DNA of 64,000 nucleotides from Isoetes taiwanensis (GCA_021234155.1 JAJEKV010000002.1:10594725-10658724); one strand, 5' to 3'; positions 1 through 11,410 are shown, counted from the stretch's first letter. Program-made: numbers and translations. Notes: a model not told the origin generated them from the letters alone.

Positions 1-299
1 CCCATTCCTTTTCGCTTGCTCATTCTTTCTTCCGACAACACTTGCCTGTAGTCTTATTCTCTGAGGATCACGCTACGCCTATCGTCTTCAAAGTGATTGC
101 GCCAGGTTTCATTTCTTCTAAGCGCTGTCTCTGAGCATCCAAGTGCCACTGTTTTCATGGAACATCGACCCTTGAAGGGAGGAAAAGGTACTGCTTTTTT
201 GTTCAACTTTAGTTTATTATATTACTGCAAGCGATAAGCCACTGGCCATAAGCAGTCCGCCCTAAATGAAATTCTCAGCTATCCTACATCCATCATTTT

Positions 300-1262
300 T
301 TGTTTCTATGCTTCTAAACCCTCTGGCGCGCACCTCTGGCTGCTTGGTTGTTACTAAGTACCTCAAAAGCTGTGTCCTCTGCACCAAATAACCCTCTGGC
401 CCATTGGATCTTTCTAAGTACCACAGAAGCCGTTTCCATGCATCCACACACCCTCTGCGGTTGCGGAAAAGCTGTTTCCATGCTTCTAAACCTACTTTGG
501 GCGACCAATTTGGCACCCTCTTGCCTCTGTTCCTGCTTTTAAAACTCCTCTGGGGTGGCAAATCGGGCGGGCGCCCAATTTGGGACCCTCTTGCCTCTCC
601 GTGCTTCCAAACCTCCTCTGCTGTGGCAAATTGGCCGGGCACCCAATTTGTCTTCTGTTGCCTCTAATCCTACATCCAAACCTCCTCTGGGGTGGCAAAT
701 CGGGCGGGCGCCCAATTTGGCACCCTCTTGCCTCTGTTCCTGCTTTTAAAACTCCTCTGGGGTGGCAAATCGGGCGGGCGCCCAATTTGGGACCCTCTGG
801 CCTCTTTGTGCTTCCTAACCTCCTCTGGCTTTGTGGCAAATTGGTGCCCAATTTGTCTCCCTATTGCCTGTTCCTCGCATCCAAACCTCTTCTGGGGTGG
901 CAAATCGGGCGGGCGCCCAATTTGGCACCCTCTTGGCTCTTTCCCTGCTTCCACCTCCTCTGGAGTGGCAAATCGGGCAGGCGCCCCATTTGGGACCCTC
1001 TTGCCTCTCTGTGCTTCCTAACCTCCTCTGCTGTGGCAAATTGGGCGGGCGCCGAATTTGTCTCCTCTTGCCTCTTTTCCTGCTTCCAAACCTCTTGCCT
1101 CATTCCGTGTCTCCAAACCTCCTCCGGTCGGGCAAATTGGGCGGGCGCCCAATTTGGGATCCTCTTGCCTGTTTTCGTGCTTCCAAACCTCCTCTGGTGG
1201 GCCAAATTGGGCGGGCGCCCAATTTGGCACCCTTTTGCATTTTTTCATGCTTTCAAACCCCC
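300..1262. repeat. GC-rich minisatellite, unit about 71 bp
   Basis: The segment is built from diverged tandem copies of a unit of about 71 bp. The core, a form of GGCGGGCGCCCAATTTGG, recurs near 565, 706, 777, 909, 980, 1053, 1141 and 1213, with weaker copies near 625 and 848 and more degenerate ones from about 300. Each unit also carries CCTCCTCTGG and a TTGCCTCT/TGCTTCC stretch. In several copies the core is an inverted repeat, ATTGGGCG-GG-CGCCCAAT. Long open frames run through the array on both strands, but they reflect the lack of stop codons in the unit and are not taken as genes. A remnant starting with a histone H3 N-terminus follows directly. Confidence 0.9.
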
Positions 1263-1294
1263 TATGGGTGGCATCCCCTACCTTGTTTTAATGC

Positions 1295-1747
1295 TTGCAT
1301 ACACTACTAATGGGATTAATGAATGATGTTATGCAGCACCCATGGCCAGAACTAAACAAACCGCATGTACACCGAACCGCCCTCCGTTGCCTACTGCATT
1401 TGTTTGCAGCAAAGGAAGCAGAGTCGAGCATTCAGTTCAATGGTATTGAAGTCGTCCGAGAGCTAATGGCTGATGTAGCCGATAAGTTTTCATGGTGCAT
1501 AGAGGTAGGCCCAATCCACCCTGGCTCTAGCACAAATCATCTCAAGGATCTGTGCTTGTACTTTGCTGAGCCCGGGACTCGGAGGACACAGAATGCTGGT
1601 ATAGCAATTGACATGACTGTGAGCACTGAGGTTGCGAAGAGAGCCAGGCAAGACAAATGGCAGCCTCCCAGAAAGTTCGGCCCTAACTTAGCAGGATTCC
1701 AGGCACTAATGAAGGCACTGCCAGATTCCCTGAAATCATGCATATGA
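1295..1747 (+). pseudogene. ORF overlapping a histone H3 N-terminus (MARTKQTA) in another frame
   Basis: An ATG at 1339 opens the peptide MARTKQTA, the invariant start of histone H3, but that frame closes soon after. An overlapping frame (1295-1747, 150 codons) holds KPHVHRTALR and later VVREL, which can be lined up with H3 positions around KPHRYRPGTVALR and LVREI. The rest of this ORF (helical, ending near AKRARQD) matches H3 only weakly. AAACCGCA could serve both the K-Q-T-A codons and the K-P-H codons, so loss of the H3 tail by microhomology is a possible history. I infer an H3-derived, rearranged copy. The eight-residue match is strong; the link of the long ORF to H3 is weak. No intron is evident. 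Confidence 0.45.
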
Positions 1748-2400
1748 TCCAGGAGTTGCTGGCCGAGATCTGCCATCTATCTATTCTGGGCCGAAGGCCA
1801 TTGTACTATATATATCAGTAGAGATGGATCTTGAGTTTTTAGATGAGATTTTAGGTTGTCTTGTTTCATTCCTCTCGCTTGACGAGAGTTCATGTACTCT
1901 TATTGATATTCAAACGACCTTATCTTGGCATATTGTCTTTGAGTTTCTGTTTGTTTTTTTCTTCCTTTTCTGATCTTTTTGCAAAATCTCGCGTAACACT
2001 CAGCTAGGATTTCCCTGCTTGATCTAGAGGGCTGTCTGGCAGGTGATCCCCAACCCAGACCCTAAACATTTTCCATTTTTAAGTCCAACGACCTTTGTCT
2101 GAGCAACTTGCTCTGAACAATCTTAACATGATGAGGCTAAAAATGCCTTAGATCTCGAAAGCTATCAAATCACTAGGGATACATACCCAAGGGAAAATCA
2201 ACATTATAATAATAAAAAAAAGACACACTTTGTCAGGCAGGGCACATTAGATTTACCTCTCGCTACGCATAAACTTCGAAAAATAGGCCGCAGATGTATA
2301 AAAAAATAATTTGCATAAGTGAAGTCAACAATTTTGCTTACGCGAAAAAACCAGACAAAGGGCAAGGGTAGGGAATGCACTTAGATGAAGAATCATCACC
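1748..2400. other. Non-coding stretch downstream of the H3-like ORF
   Basis: It starts with T-rich sequence that could be a 3' untranslated region, then becomes A/T-rich. I see no gene, RNA or clear repeat in it. Confidence 0.5.
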
Positions 2401-2624
2401 ATGCGACAGATAATAACAAACTTATATTTACACATAGAACATGCATTTGGGCCGTCACCTGATGTCAGGAACAAGGGGATTTCCTGGGAAATGGATATGC
2501 AGCAGTGCAGTGACAATCAAACTAGGTATTTCAGCCTCTACATGGTGGCAATTAAGGCGGAACCAAAAGAGGGGGGCTCAAATAGGTTGGCATGGTAATC
2601 GGGGAAAGGCGAGGACAACCCCTA

Positions 2625-2935
2625 GGGTGCTTGCAACTCAGAGTTTATTCGAGAAGTTTGTTAACTATCATGCTGAGAGTATGCCTCACAAAAGTGCGGT
2701 TGATGAAGACGGATGCAGGAAAGTAGTTCGAATGTTGCCTACATATTTCAGACAAAAAGTGATTCTACGAATGATCAACAATCTTCTAGAGGAAATGGGT
2801 GTGGACAAGATTTCACAATCAGCCTTCAGCAAGCTCTGGAGTAAGCATTTTTCAGATGTCAAAAGAATGCAATATAATAACTTCTCAAAGTGCAATATAT
2901 GCGTGGATTTGTTAGATAAGTCGAGAAGTCGATGA
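2625..2935 (+). pseudogene. Fragment of a transposase-like protein (FSKCNIC motif)
   Basis: The open frame ending at 2935 contains GCRKVVRMLPTYFRQKV, then SAFSKLWSKHF and NNFSKCNICVDLL. A two-cysteine motif after an aromatic/basic helical stretch resembles what I recall from the middle of a repeat-encoded protein family in large plant and animal genomes. The 55-59 kb element here carries a comparable Cys-rich segment. The frame extends upstream to 2441, but that part looks non-coding. No catalytic part follows in the next kilobase, so this is a truncated remnant. Function is unknown; transposase is an inference from memory of the family. Confidence 0.4.
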
Positions 2936-3739
2936 ACAACCTAGAAATTTGAGTCCATTTATAAGTTTAGAATAGTTTGAGAATCTTGCTTCAAATTAAC
3001 CTATGGATTTGTCTGGAAGGAACAAAGTGGACTTAAGCTATTGCCACTTACCTGGAAGAGCCATTAGTTTGTCCTCCAGCATTAGGGACTACAGTTTGAG
3101 CACAGATAGACTTTGCACAAGGTGGGATCTTGGATTTAGGTTTAACTAACAACTCATCATTGCTTCAGATATCATTTTGTTCATCAAGTCAATAGTAGAC
3201 TGGCCATATAAACCATATAAAACCTTCAAGGGAGTATGTTCAGCTTGTTCTGAGGACGCCTTTGGAATCCAAAATTGAGAGAGGTATAATTGGTAATCAG
3301 GTTGAAGGAGAAGTAAAAAATTAGGTTAAAACAACTGGTGCAGAATCAATGGGAATGAGGTGAGTCGGCCCTGAGGCTATATCAAGTTGTGTTGCCTCCT
3401 CTATTGCTGCCAATGGTTCTGTATTTTGGTAATCATATAAATCCCTTCACGTTTTTTTATTGTTGTCTACAACTTGGTTGAAACCACTATCTGGGTCTCT
3501 TTATATCTTGAAGAGCTAGAAATCGGATTTTAGAGATCAAGGGGAGAGTTCCACATTAGAGTATCATCGAGTTGTATGACTTTGCGGAGTTGGAGGTTGA
3601 TCCAGATTCCCACCTAACCCCCCATTTTGTAAGCCCAAAAAGTTGCACTCCAATATGTGTTGTTTCCCATTATCCTAGACTTCCCTGTGATGACCACCGC
3701 CGTTACTAGGTAGATTTGAATTAATACAGGTAGCTTGTA
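2936..3739. other. Intergenic, no feature seen
   Basis: Mixed-composition DNA with stop codons in all frames and no repeat I could recognise. Confidence 0.5.
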
Positions 3740-3841
3740 TGACTCCTATAAGTGCTTATATTTCTTTGCTTTAGTACTAATTTCAATCCATGACTCCTAT
3801 AAGTGCTTATATTTCTTTGCTTTAGTACTAATTTCAATCCA
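3740..3841. repeat. Perfect or near-perfect 51-bp tandem duplication
   Basis: Two adjacent copies (3740-3790 and 3791-3841) start TGACTCCTATAAGTGC and end TTTCAATCCA. Their near identity indicates a recent duplication. Confidence 0.9.
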
Positions 3842-3991
3842 TTTACATGAACTTCTTATTGTGTGTTCTTATTTGACCAGCCAGATCTCTTAACCAACTC
3901 CTTGTAGTTCAGATGTTATAGAAAATCCTCAAAAAAGTCTAACCTCAAGTGCAAATTTGCAAAATTTACATAAAGAACTTTATATTTTCCC

Positions 3992-4130
3992 GTACGTAAC
4001 GTACTGTACGTACTATACATAAAATAGAACAGCACATGGTAAATGTACATAACGTACTAAAAAACTCTAAAGTACATAAAAGGTACAGTACCTTGGAAGA
4101 CGTACTGTACAAGTACTGTACACTAAGTAC
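3992..4130. promoter_or_regulatory. Cluster of 14 GTAC tetranucleotides
   Basis: GTAC occurs at 3992, 4001, 4006, 4010, 4045, 4054, 4072, 4083, 4088, 4102, 4107, 4113, 4118 and 4127: 14 times in 139 bp, where random sequence would give less than one. GTAC is the core bound by plant SBP-domain (SPL) factors and is the core of copper-response elements in green plants; that is established for the motif, not for this site. No convincing gene begins nearby, so it may equally be a decayed simple repeat. Confidence 0.45.
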
Positions 4131-4930
4131 GTGACAACACTGGAGGGGAAGAGGATCTTATTTTTTAACAGCACCAGCCATGCCTTCCCAGGGCAAATTG
4201 AGCAAGGACTAAGTCTACTGCTAGAATACCTGGACCTGGACCTAGATTTGCACATGCCATCGCCGCTGCGAAAGTAGTTGAAGAGACAGATTTGTTCGCC
4301 GGTATTGATGTAGTGCCAGATGAAGTAATTTCTGTAGCTGACAAGTATAGTTATGCTACTTACGGAGTCACCTTGCAATTAGAATCAAGTGCCTACCCAA
4401 TTTCCTAGAGATCCATATACATTATGTATAAGTTTAGGTCATGTTACTTCTCTTAACTATTTGAAATGTTCAGAAGTCACCTCCATGTGAGCTAGAAGAG
4501 GAGGAAACTGCCTCATTTAGGCTCCATAAGAATTCAGAGAAAGGATGGAAGTTATAAAAGAAGCTACACAACAAACTCAACCCCTTCGTGAAGAGCATGG
4601 GAGCTCAATCAGCTGAAATGCAACCTAACACTTGAGACTTGGTTGTTATCTATCGATTATTCAGTGAAGAAGCTCCTTGAAATTGGGTGCCTGCCCAATT
4701 TCAAACTGCATGAATCTAGCCTTTTGTTGCAATGTTTAATTCTACAATCGTGTGTGAACATTAACCAATCATATAATTTGAATACAAGTTTCGCATCTTC
4801 ATGTTATTATATCCCATTAAATTATTCTAATCACCCTGTATTTTAAACATTAACTGGCATTTGGGATACATATGGATTTGCGAAAAGTCCAAATTTAATG
4901 AAACTGTACTTATATACACATTAAGGGAAG
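4131..4930. other. Intergenic, no feature seen
   Basis: Short open frames on both strands look random. I see no conserved protein or repeat. Confidence 0.5.
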
Positions 4931-4933
4931 GTG

Positions 4934-5131
4934 GGTAGGAGTCAATGGAACTGCTGAGAGAGGAGAAAACACCGATGAGAAGTTGATGAAAGAACTTGCA
5001 AGAAATAGCGATCCCCAAATGAACCAGAGCCCCAGAAAATGCATGCACTGCATGCATATGCATGCATGCATGCAAGAGATGCATGCTCGCCCATTCAAGA
5101 ATACTGATTCGATGGCTCGGATCGATGACAT
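4934..5131. repeat. Direct repeat, copy 1, with RY (CATGCATG) motifs
   Basis: About 190 bp closely matching 5328-5511. It contains AACTGCTGAGAGAGGAGAAA, ATAGCGATCCCCAAATGAAC and a run of CATGCA/TGCATG units near 5040-5088. RY motifs of this type are bound by plant B3-domain factors, but here they sit in a repeat with no obvious gene. Confidence 0.85.
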
Positions 5132-5327
5132 TCTCGAATAAGGGCTCGCATAAAAACATACAAAAGCTCCCGATAAAAAGAGAACGTTATCAAAACGGGA
5201 TCGAGGTCGAAGGATGGCCAAAAAGATGGACAAGATCGGGGAAGAACATGTTCCAACGTGGAAAAGGACGCCAAACTGTCACACTAAGTATAGAAGAGCC
5301 CCTCCCCTGCCCGGTATAAAAAAAAAG

Positions 5328-5511
5328 AGAGTCAAGAGAACTGCTGAGAGAGGAGAAAACGCCGATGAGAAGTCGATGAAGAACCTGCAAGAAATAGCGA
5401 TCCCCAAATGAACCAGAGCCCTAGAAAATGCATGGAATGCATGCATGCATGCAAGAGATGCATGCTCGCCCATTCGAGATTACTGATCCGATGGCTCAGA
5501 TCGATGGCATT
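5328..5511. repeat. Direct repeat, copy 2, with RY (CATGCATG) motifs
   Basis: Second copy of the 4934-5131 segment, offset about 394 bp, with a shorter CATGCATG run near 5430-5465. The intervening 200 bp is unrelated. Spacing and orientation fit an old tandem duplication with part of one unit lost. Confidence 0.85.
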
Positions 5512-5650
5512 TTGGGCAGATGCTTTGCTGTTTGTTCGAAGCAGAACTTGATAAAATAAGGGAAATAAAGCCAGAAAGTTGAAGAAATTTGAATAATTTT
5601 AGAAATGGCTCGAATTTGGTCTGCCACTTTTCACAGTTTGCTCGCAGTTC

Positions 5651-6061
5651 TCATAGTGCTTTAGAGTCAAGATCAATACTTCGGGTGTGTCTATAGGAAG
5701 ACCGAGTAGCTTTCCTTAGATCTAGAATTTCATACTTGATGGTTCTACCCCAGCTAAATGATTTAGTCCGGCAACAAAAGGAGTTACCCAAGTTCGCATC
5801 CCAAAAAGGGTTGTCTGGGAAGGAAGATGGCAACAGTCTTGAAGGCATTTCCATCGAAATGAAGGAGATGAAATCACCAAGCTGGATAGGTGTCACGTTG
5901 CCCTCAACAAGAAGCTTTTGTTTATACAGAGTTTCTTTTTGCTCTTCAAGATTCAAGACACCGAAGAGTTTAAAGATTGAGTACATGGAGGCTGAGTTTG
6001 CTTCCATTAGATCTGGTAGAGCCATAAAGAAGTATGGCTGAGGCGTAGGAAGTAATGTCAA
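5651..6061 (-). CDS. Unrecognised 136-codon ORF
   Basis: An uninterrupted minus-strand frame whose composition looks protein-like (MALPDLMEANSASMYSIFKL, then LNLEEQKETLYKQKLL). I do not recognise a domain. It has no neighbour in the same orientation and could be an exon or a decayed transposon fragment. Confidence 0.25.
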   Translation of the reverse strand: MTLLPTPQPYFFMALPDLMEANSASMYSIFKLFGVLNLEEQKETLYKQKLLVEGNVTPIQLGDFISFISMEMPSRLLPSSFPDNPFWDANLGNSFCCRTKSFSWGRTIKYEILDLRKATRSSYRHTRSIDLDSKAL

Positions 6062-9000
6062 GGCATAAGATTGGGGAAGGTAGAAAATGGTCAGAAGATA
6101 TGCAAATGCAGAGGATAATGATCATGCCAGAAAATCTAAAATCTAAAGAAGAATAAAAAATGCCTGATTTACCATAATCTATGTGCCCTCAAAATTTCTA
6201 AAACCCACCATCTAAATTCTAGCTTGCATAAAAAAAAAAAAAAATTTCCATTAAAAAGCATGTAGAAGGCTCTTGTGATACTAGAGACATTGTGGTTGTT
6301 TATTCTAATAACGAACAAATATCTATACAAAGAAATCAGACAAAACATTTTACCAATATTGTATAAGGAATTGCACTTAGCCCTACAGGAATATATTGTC
6401 AATGATTTTCATATACCTTTGGTTTCTAAATTAGACATTATATGGTGTATAGTTAACATTTATATATAAGTACAAAAAGAATGCATATGCCAAAGCAGTT
6501 CTTGAAGAAAAGGTAAAAAAAATTGCACTGTTAACAATAAGAATGTTCTTTACAGAGAAACTATGCCCAAAACCCACTTCTTAAACAAGGGGCTCGCCGA
6601 TAATCAATTAAGAAAAGGATATGCAGAAGTTGCTGGTTGGATAGGATAAAGGTATCCATATAAGGCGAAAGACTATTATGATACAGCTGTGCACATCATT
6701 ACATAAATATACTGTCCGTGACTTTCATACCCCGTAATGTATAAGTTTAAAATAATTATAAGATGTTGAAGACAGATCATCCAATGTTAAAGAGAGATCA
6801 TCTCATCAGTCATATGAAACATCATTTATTTGAACCTAATTCCAGTATACAATTATTCATGTGAGAACTCAAGTACAAACATCTGAAGGCCAAGTGGTTG
6901 TATCCTAAACATAGATTTTAGTGATTTTGAGTTTTTTTTTTTCTTTTGTTTCACTTTGTCCTTTGCTTTTTTTTTAGCCTTTACTTAAATTCAATGTCGT
7001 AAAAACAGGTAATGTCAGTTCATATGATGCTTGGAAGAAAATAATTAGGAATACATCATTTATAATCATTCCTTTGCGTAATTAAATTTGTGTTGTCATT
7101 GAGCACAATGACTCTAGTTAGTAATCACTTAGACATTTTGACAAAGCCAAACACAAAATGCTTTGAAAACTCAAATAAGTGAACTCTTACACAACTCAAT
7201 GATTTTTGTTCCTGACAAACATGCCTAATAGTCCTATACATATTGAGTTCTTTCTTTTTCTTCCCTTTATTCTTTTGCTTTTCTATGCTCTCTAGTCAAA
7301 TTCAATGCAATTGAAGTGTACGATGTCAGACCAAGATTAAACTTTAAAAATATGCATATTATTTATTTGCATTACCCAGAACGCCCTACGATTCTACTTT
7401 ATTATCATTTGTTACTTCTTTATGTGATGACATCTATATCTTTTGCTAATTAGAATATGGCCATTCGTTATACAATTTTTCAATATAAGCTAACCTAGGT
7501 TGGCTCATGACAAATAAATAAATGAGAAGCTAACCCTTTGTGTTCAATAGTTTAATGAGATAATTATGGATGTAGATATTACAGTTCAAGCATCGCTTTC
7601 TACCGTACCAAGTGCCATATCTTTTAAATGGTTGTTCTAATTCGGTGTAAGTGGGAAAGACAAATCATGTACTTGCATGTCATTTCAATTCTTCTTTCCA
7701 CCTTTGTTTACAATACATCTAATACCAGTTGCTTCAACCTACAAAATAGTATAATGTCATGTGACAGCTATTATGATGCTAGTTGGAGTTATTGAAATAA
7801 TGTTGTGAAGATCATGGCAATTTCTGGTGTGACCCTTTTGTTTCTGCACTGACATTAGACAGGTGTAAGATTGACATTTGCATGCTATAGTTGTTACTCA
7901 TCGTAACATGTATTACATTTGTAAGTGTAAGAAATTGAACGCATCCTTTGAGTTGTTTGGTCGAATTTGACACAGTCGGTGAGTTTATTTTTTTTTGTTA
8001 AAACAAAGGATGTACTATGTGCTTGAAGACTAAACACATTGGGTTAACTCAGCAACATGTTATAATTCTAGGCCTAAGAGGCTACTACAGGACATATTGG
8101 TTTTTTCTACATCGCCTTCACATGTGTTAAACCTCTCCTACAAGATGGACCTTATACATTGGCGTAAACACGTGTATACAAAACCACCCAAAAACATACT
8201 AAGGATTATGACCGGCCCGAATACTAGCTATATATACTAGCAATTTAAGCACAAGTGTAAGCCAATATATGTTTCATACCCTTCCCAGTCACCTGTCATA
8301 TATAAAGGTCACATTTGAAAATTCTGCCCTGTTTTGCTTTACAAGTTAACACACTCATGATAATATGTTCAATCTGAAAGGTACAATAGAATCATGATCT
8401 TCCATGACAGAGTAAACTTTCATGTCAGAAAATATTCGGCTTGACTCTCCTTTCACTTGGAAAAATGATGTTATTGTACTTATTTTTTGTACCATGTGTA
8501 CAAATCTGATACTTTCCATTATTGTGATAGAGAGTATAAATCCTTAGCCTAGTTCTTGAAATATCATCAGTAACACTTTCATGTAAAAGCACATGCATCC
8601 ATCTATCCATGGTTTTGTAGACCTAAAAAAACTGTGCCAAGGCCAAAACTTGAGGCTCAGAATTGCAAAAAATAAGTGGGATTCAGGTCCTGAACCTGAA
8701 TCGAACAAGGTAAGGTGCTCGTGGGAACGCTGGAGCTTTGCACATGACGCCAAGAGAACCTCTAGGTTTTTGTCCCATGGGAAAGCACCCTAAGAAAAAA
8801 ATAACTCAGGACCTGCAGTTACTTAAATCTAATGGCGCATGACTATAGGTGCCCATCAACGTTAACACAAATGTTATAGAGATTGGACAAGCCATAAAAA
8901 CTCGAATACAAATTTATGTCTATTTATTACAAGTTGATTTCTATGATTGAGACTATCAACTTGAAGAACTATAAACTTGAAGAGCTATAATGTCTGTGAG

Positions 9001-9370
9001 AGAGTTTGTGAAGAAAGAAACATAGCCAGAGGCTGTTAATTTATAATGTAGGTAGATGGTGATTCCATGAAAGGTTAACGAGTATTTCTGTCACGAATTC
9101 CAGGGTTGGCTACCACAAATTCTTGGCTGTAGCTGACGGGGGAAACGTATAGACCATATAGAGAATTTGATATAAATAAGGAAGATTTCGAAGAGGAAAC
9201 GAAGCGCAATCACTGCTATTCAGATTGGCGGCATGCACCATCGCTCCCGCCTGAAGCTTGTTTAGATGTCCTCTTGTTTGTGTGGCGCTGTTCATATAAC
9301 CTGGCATACAAGCCCACATTCATCCAGTAACTAAAAGCTCGCCTTGGCATAGAGGTTTGACGTTTGCATC
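6062..9370. other. AT-rich intergenic DNA
   Basis: Over 3 kb of AT-rich sequence with only short random-looking frames and several T or A runs. The last few hundred bases lie just downstream of the MADS-box stop codon on the minus strand and probably include its 3' untranslated region. No other feature seen. Confidence 0.5.
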
Positions 9371-11410
9371 TTACCCAAGTTGTAATGACGTTTGAGGCAT
9401 TTGGGGCTCCCTAACATTCCCAGGGCTCATTTCAAGAGAGAAAGGTATGGTTGACATGCTTGCAGGTTCCCTTGTCTCCAGGGGACTTGCAGCAGCTAGT
9501 GGAGATACAGGTTTTGCTGCAGCTTCTGCTGTCCCCTGTGCTTCAGCCAGCTGAAAATTCAGCAGAATATATCAAGAGTCTTAACTGTAGTATATATCGG
9601 GGTAAATTTCTCTTACCTTTCGTCGTAACATTTCGTTTTCCTTATGCAATTGATGTTCCTGCATGCAAAATATTGTGGATGATAAGTTGCACTGGCATCA
9701 AAAAATGTAGATAAAATGTTGTAAGGGAATGGTCAATAGCCATATCAGGCACCAATTATCTATTTAGAAAGAGGCAGTTGGAACTCATAGCATGACACTG
9801 TGGAACGTTTCTGTCCCTATTTGACCTAAGTAAACACGTTTTGCATCTCTACAAATCTTTCCTAAGATAACATAGTTTAACTGCATACAAGTTATATTGA
9901 ATGTACCTTCCTGCAGAGTTCCTCAACCTGCCCCATGAGAATTTGATCCTGATTGAAATAACATAGAGATTCAGCTGCACAGAAATGTTGAGCATGGATT
10001 GATGTAAAATCTGTACAGCATATCTGGCTTCAACATCAATAAATTTTCCCAGACACCTTGCCTTCCTTGCACGGATGCGACTCAACCCCACTTCTAGTTG
10101 ATGCTCCAACAACTGCAGGTCCTTCACTGGCAAGTGTGATAGTTCTTCACCTTTCATATGTCTATATATGATGAATGCATAGGTTAGATCATGTTCTTGG
10201 CAATTTTTATGATGTTGTGTATGGTCTTACCTTTGGGCTTGCTGTGATCGCTCTAATTGTTGTTTCAACCTTGCCATTTCACGATTCCAACACTGCCACG
10301 AGTTGCATTTTATAAGCAGGTAGTCGACCTTTATATAAGTTCTAGAGCACAATAGACGACTAAAACTTACATTACTATCATTTTCAGTGGTGCTGCTCGA
10401 CTGAATTCCCTCAGGGTACTTGCCATATCTATCCAAGATTTCCCTCATGCTTTCATGGGCAGAAAAGGAGATAATTAGTATCAGAACAGCTATGTATCCT
10501 ATGTAATGCAACTAGTAATGCTACAGTCACTAGACTGATTCAAAGATAAATAAATGTGCAAAGATTATTACAATTTTGCTTTTTACTAAAGGCCTAAAGG
10601 CAGAGAAAAAGGAAAGAATAATGATGTCCAAAATTGCTAAAAGGAGGACAAGTAGATGAACAAGAACAAAAACGAGGTGAAACTCTTCCCGATCAAGTCC
10701 GATGCAAAGATTAAAGACAACAAGATAACAAACAGTAGACAGTAGCACACAAATTCATTGAAATAATGGCTTATTAATGAAACAATGGCTCTTGATAAAC
10801 TCTTAAGAAATAGAAGGGCGGAGGGTTAGGTCAGCGTCTTTACTGAAATCAAATCTAACAAACTAGATCGATCTGTTCAGATCCTATTGAATCTAAATGA
10901 TAAACCAGGACTGAGAGCTTCGAATATAAGCATATGCGTCACAAACACAACGTCAAACCTGTTCCTATTCATAAACGCAGAGAGCTACAGTATTCATAAA
11001 GGCAGAGAGCTACAGTACCTGGAACTCGCATATTCAAAGAGCTTTCCGGTGCTAGAGAAGATTATAAGTCCGACTTGGGCATCGCAAAGAACAGATAATT
11101 CGTGAGCTTTTTTCAGCAACCCTCCCCGGCGCTTGGAGAAGGTTACCTGCCTGCTGGTCGCATTTTCGATTCTTTTTATCTCGATTTTGCCCCTACCAAC
11201 CGGCCTTTCCCTCCTACCAACTATCCCTCCCATATGAACTGGATAATTTGAGCTAACCAATGGCATAAGCGTCTCCATTTGTTCTTCGTCGCCCGGAGAT
11301 TGCTCATTTCTGTCAGGGCCCTGTTCTTGGCTATGGCTATGGCTGCCTGTGGCAGAAGAAGTAGCTATGGTGTCGAGTGCTAGAGTCATATCAGTATCGA
11401 CGTGCTCCAT
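9371..11410 (-). CDS. MIKC-type MADS-box transcription factor, 7 exons
   Basis: Sequence-specific nuclear transcription factor, expected to bind CArG boxes as a dimer. Coding exons in order: 11019-11410, 10371-10449, 10231-10292, 10062-10161, 9907-9948, 9617-9658, 9371-9550 (392, 79, 62, 100, 42, 42 and 180 nt). They sum to 897 nt, 298 codons plus stop, with no break. Exon sizes 62, 100, 42 and 42 are the classical MIKC sizes. The MADS domain (about residues 72-130: [19 protein letters not shown] to KLFEYASS) follows a 71-residue N-terminal extension. I domain from about 131; K domain about 158-239 ([32 protein letters not shown]); C-terminus ends TSLQLG. Introns are GT-AG except intron 4, which starts GCAAGG. 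The first ATG giving an uninterrupted frame into the domain was taken as start. Subfamily is not assigned; MIKCc is likely. Confidence 0.93.
9949..10061 (-). other. GC-AG intron (intron 4 of the MADS-box gene)
   Basis: The donor reads AAG|GCAAGG and the acceptor CAATCAG|GATC. Using GC gives a 100-nt exon 4, the standard size, and keeps the frame. The nearest GT lies 5 nt further in and would shift the frame. GC-AG introns are a known minor class in plants. Confidence 0.85.
10976..11018 (-). repeat. Short tandem duplication at the intron 1 donor
   Basis: On the minus strand, TACTGTAGCTCTCTGC followed by TTTATGAA occurs twice in tandem, starting just inside the intron 1 donor (CCAG|GTACTG). 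The second copy lacks the CCAGG context, so it probably does not act as an alternative donor. Confidence 0.7.

Noticed and set aside
580-1326. 248-codon open frame on the plus strand and others across 262-1326
   Set aside because: They run through the minisatellite in several frames on both strands; the openness comes from the repeat unit.
4934-5511. The two RY-rich repeats as LTRs of a short element
   Set aside because: No TG/CA ends, primer-binding site or target duplication; a tandem duplication explains them.
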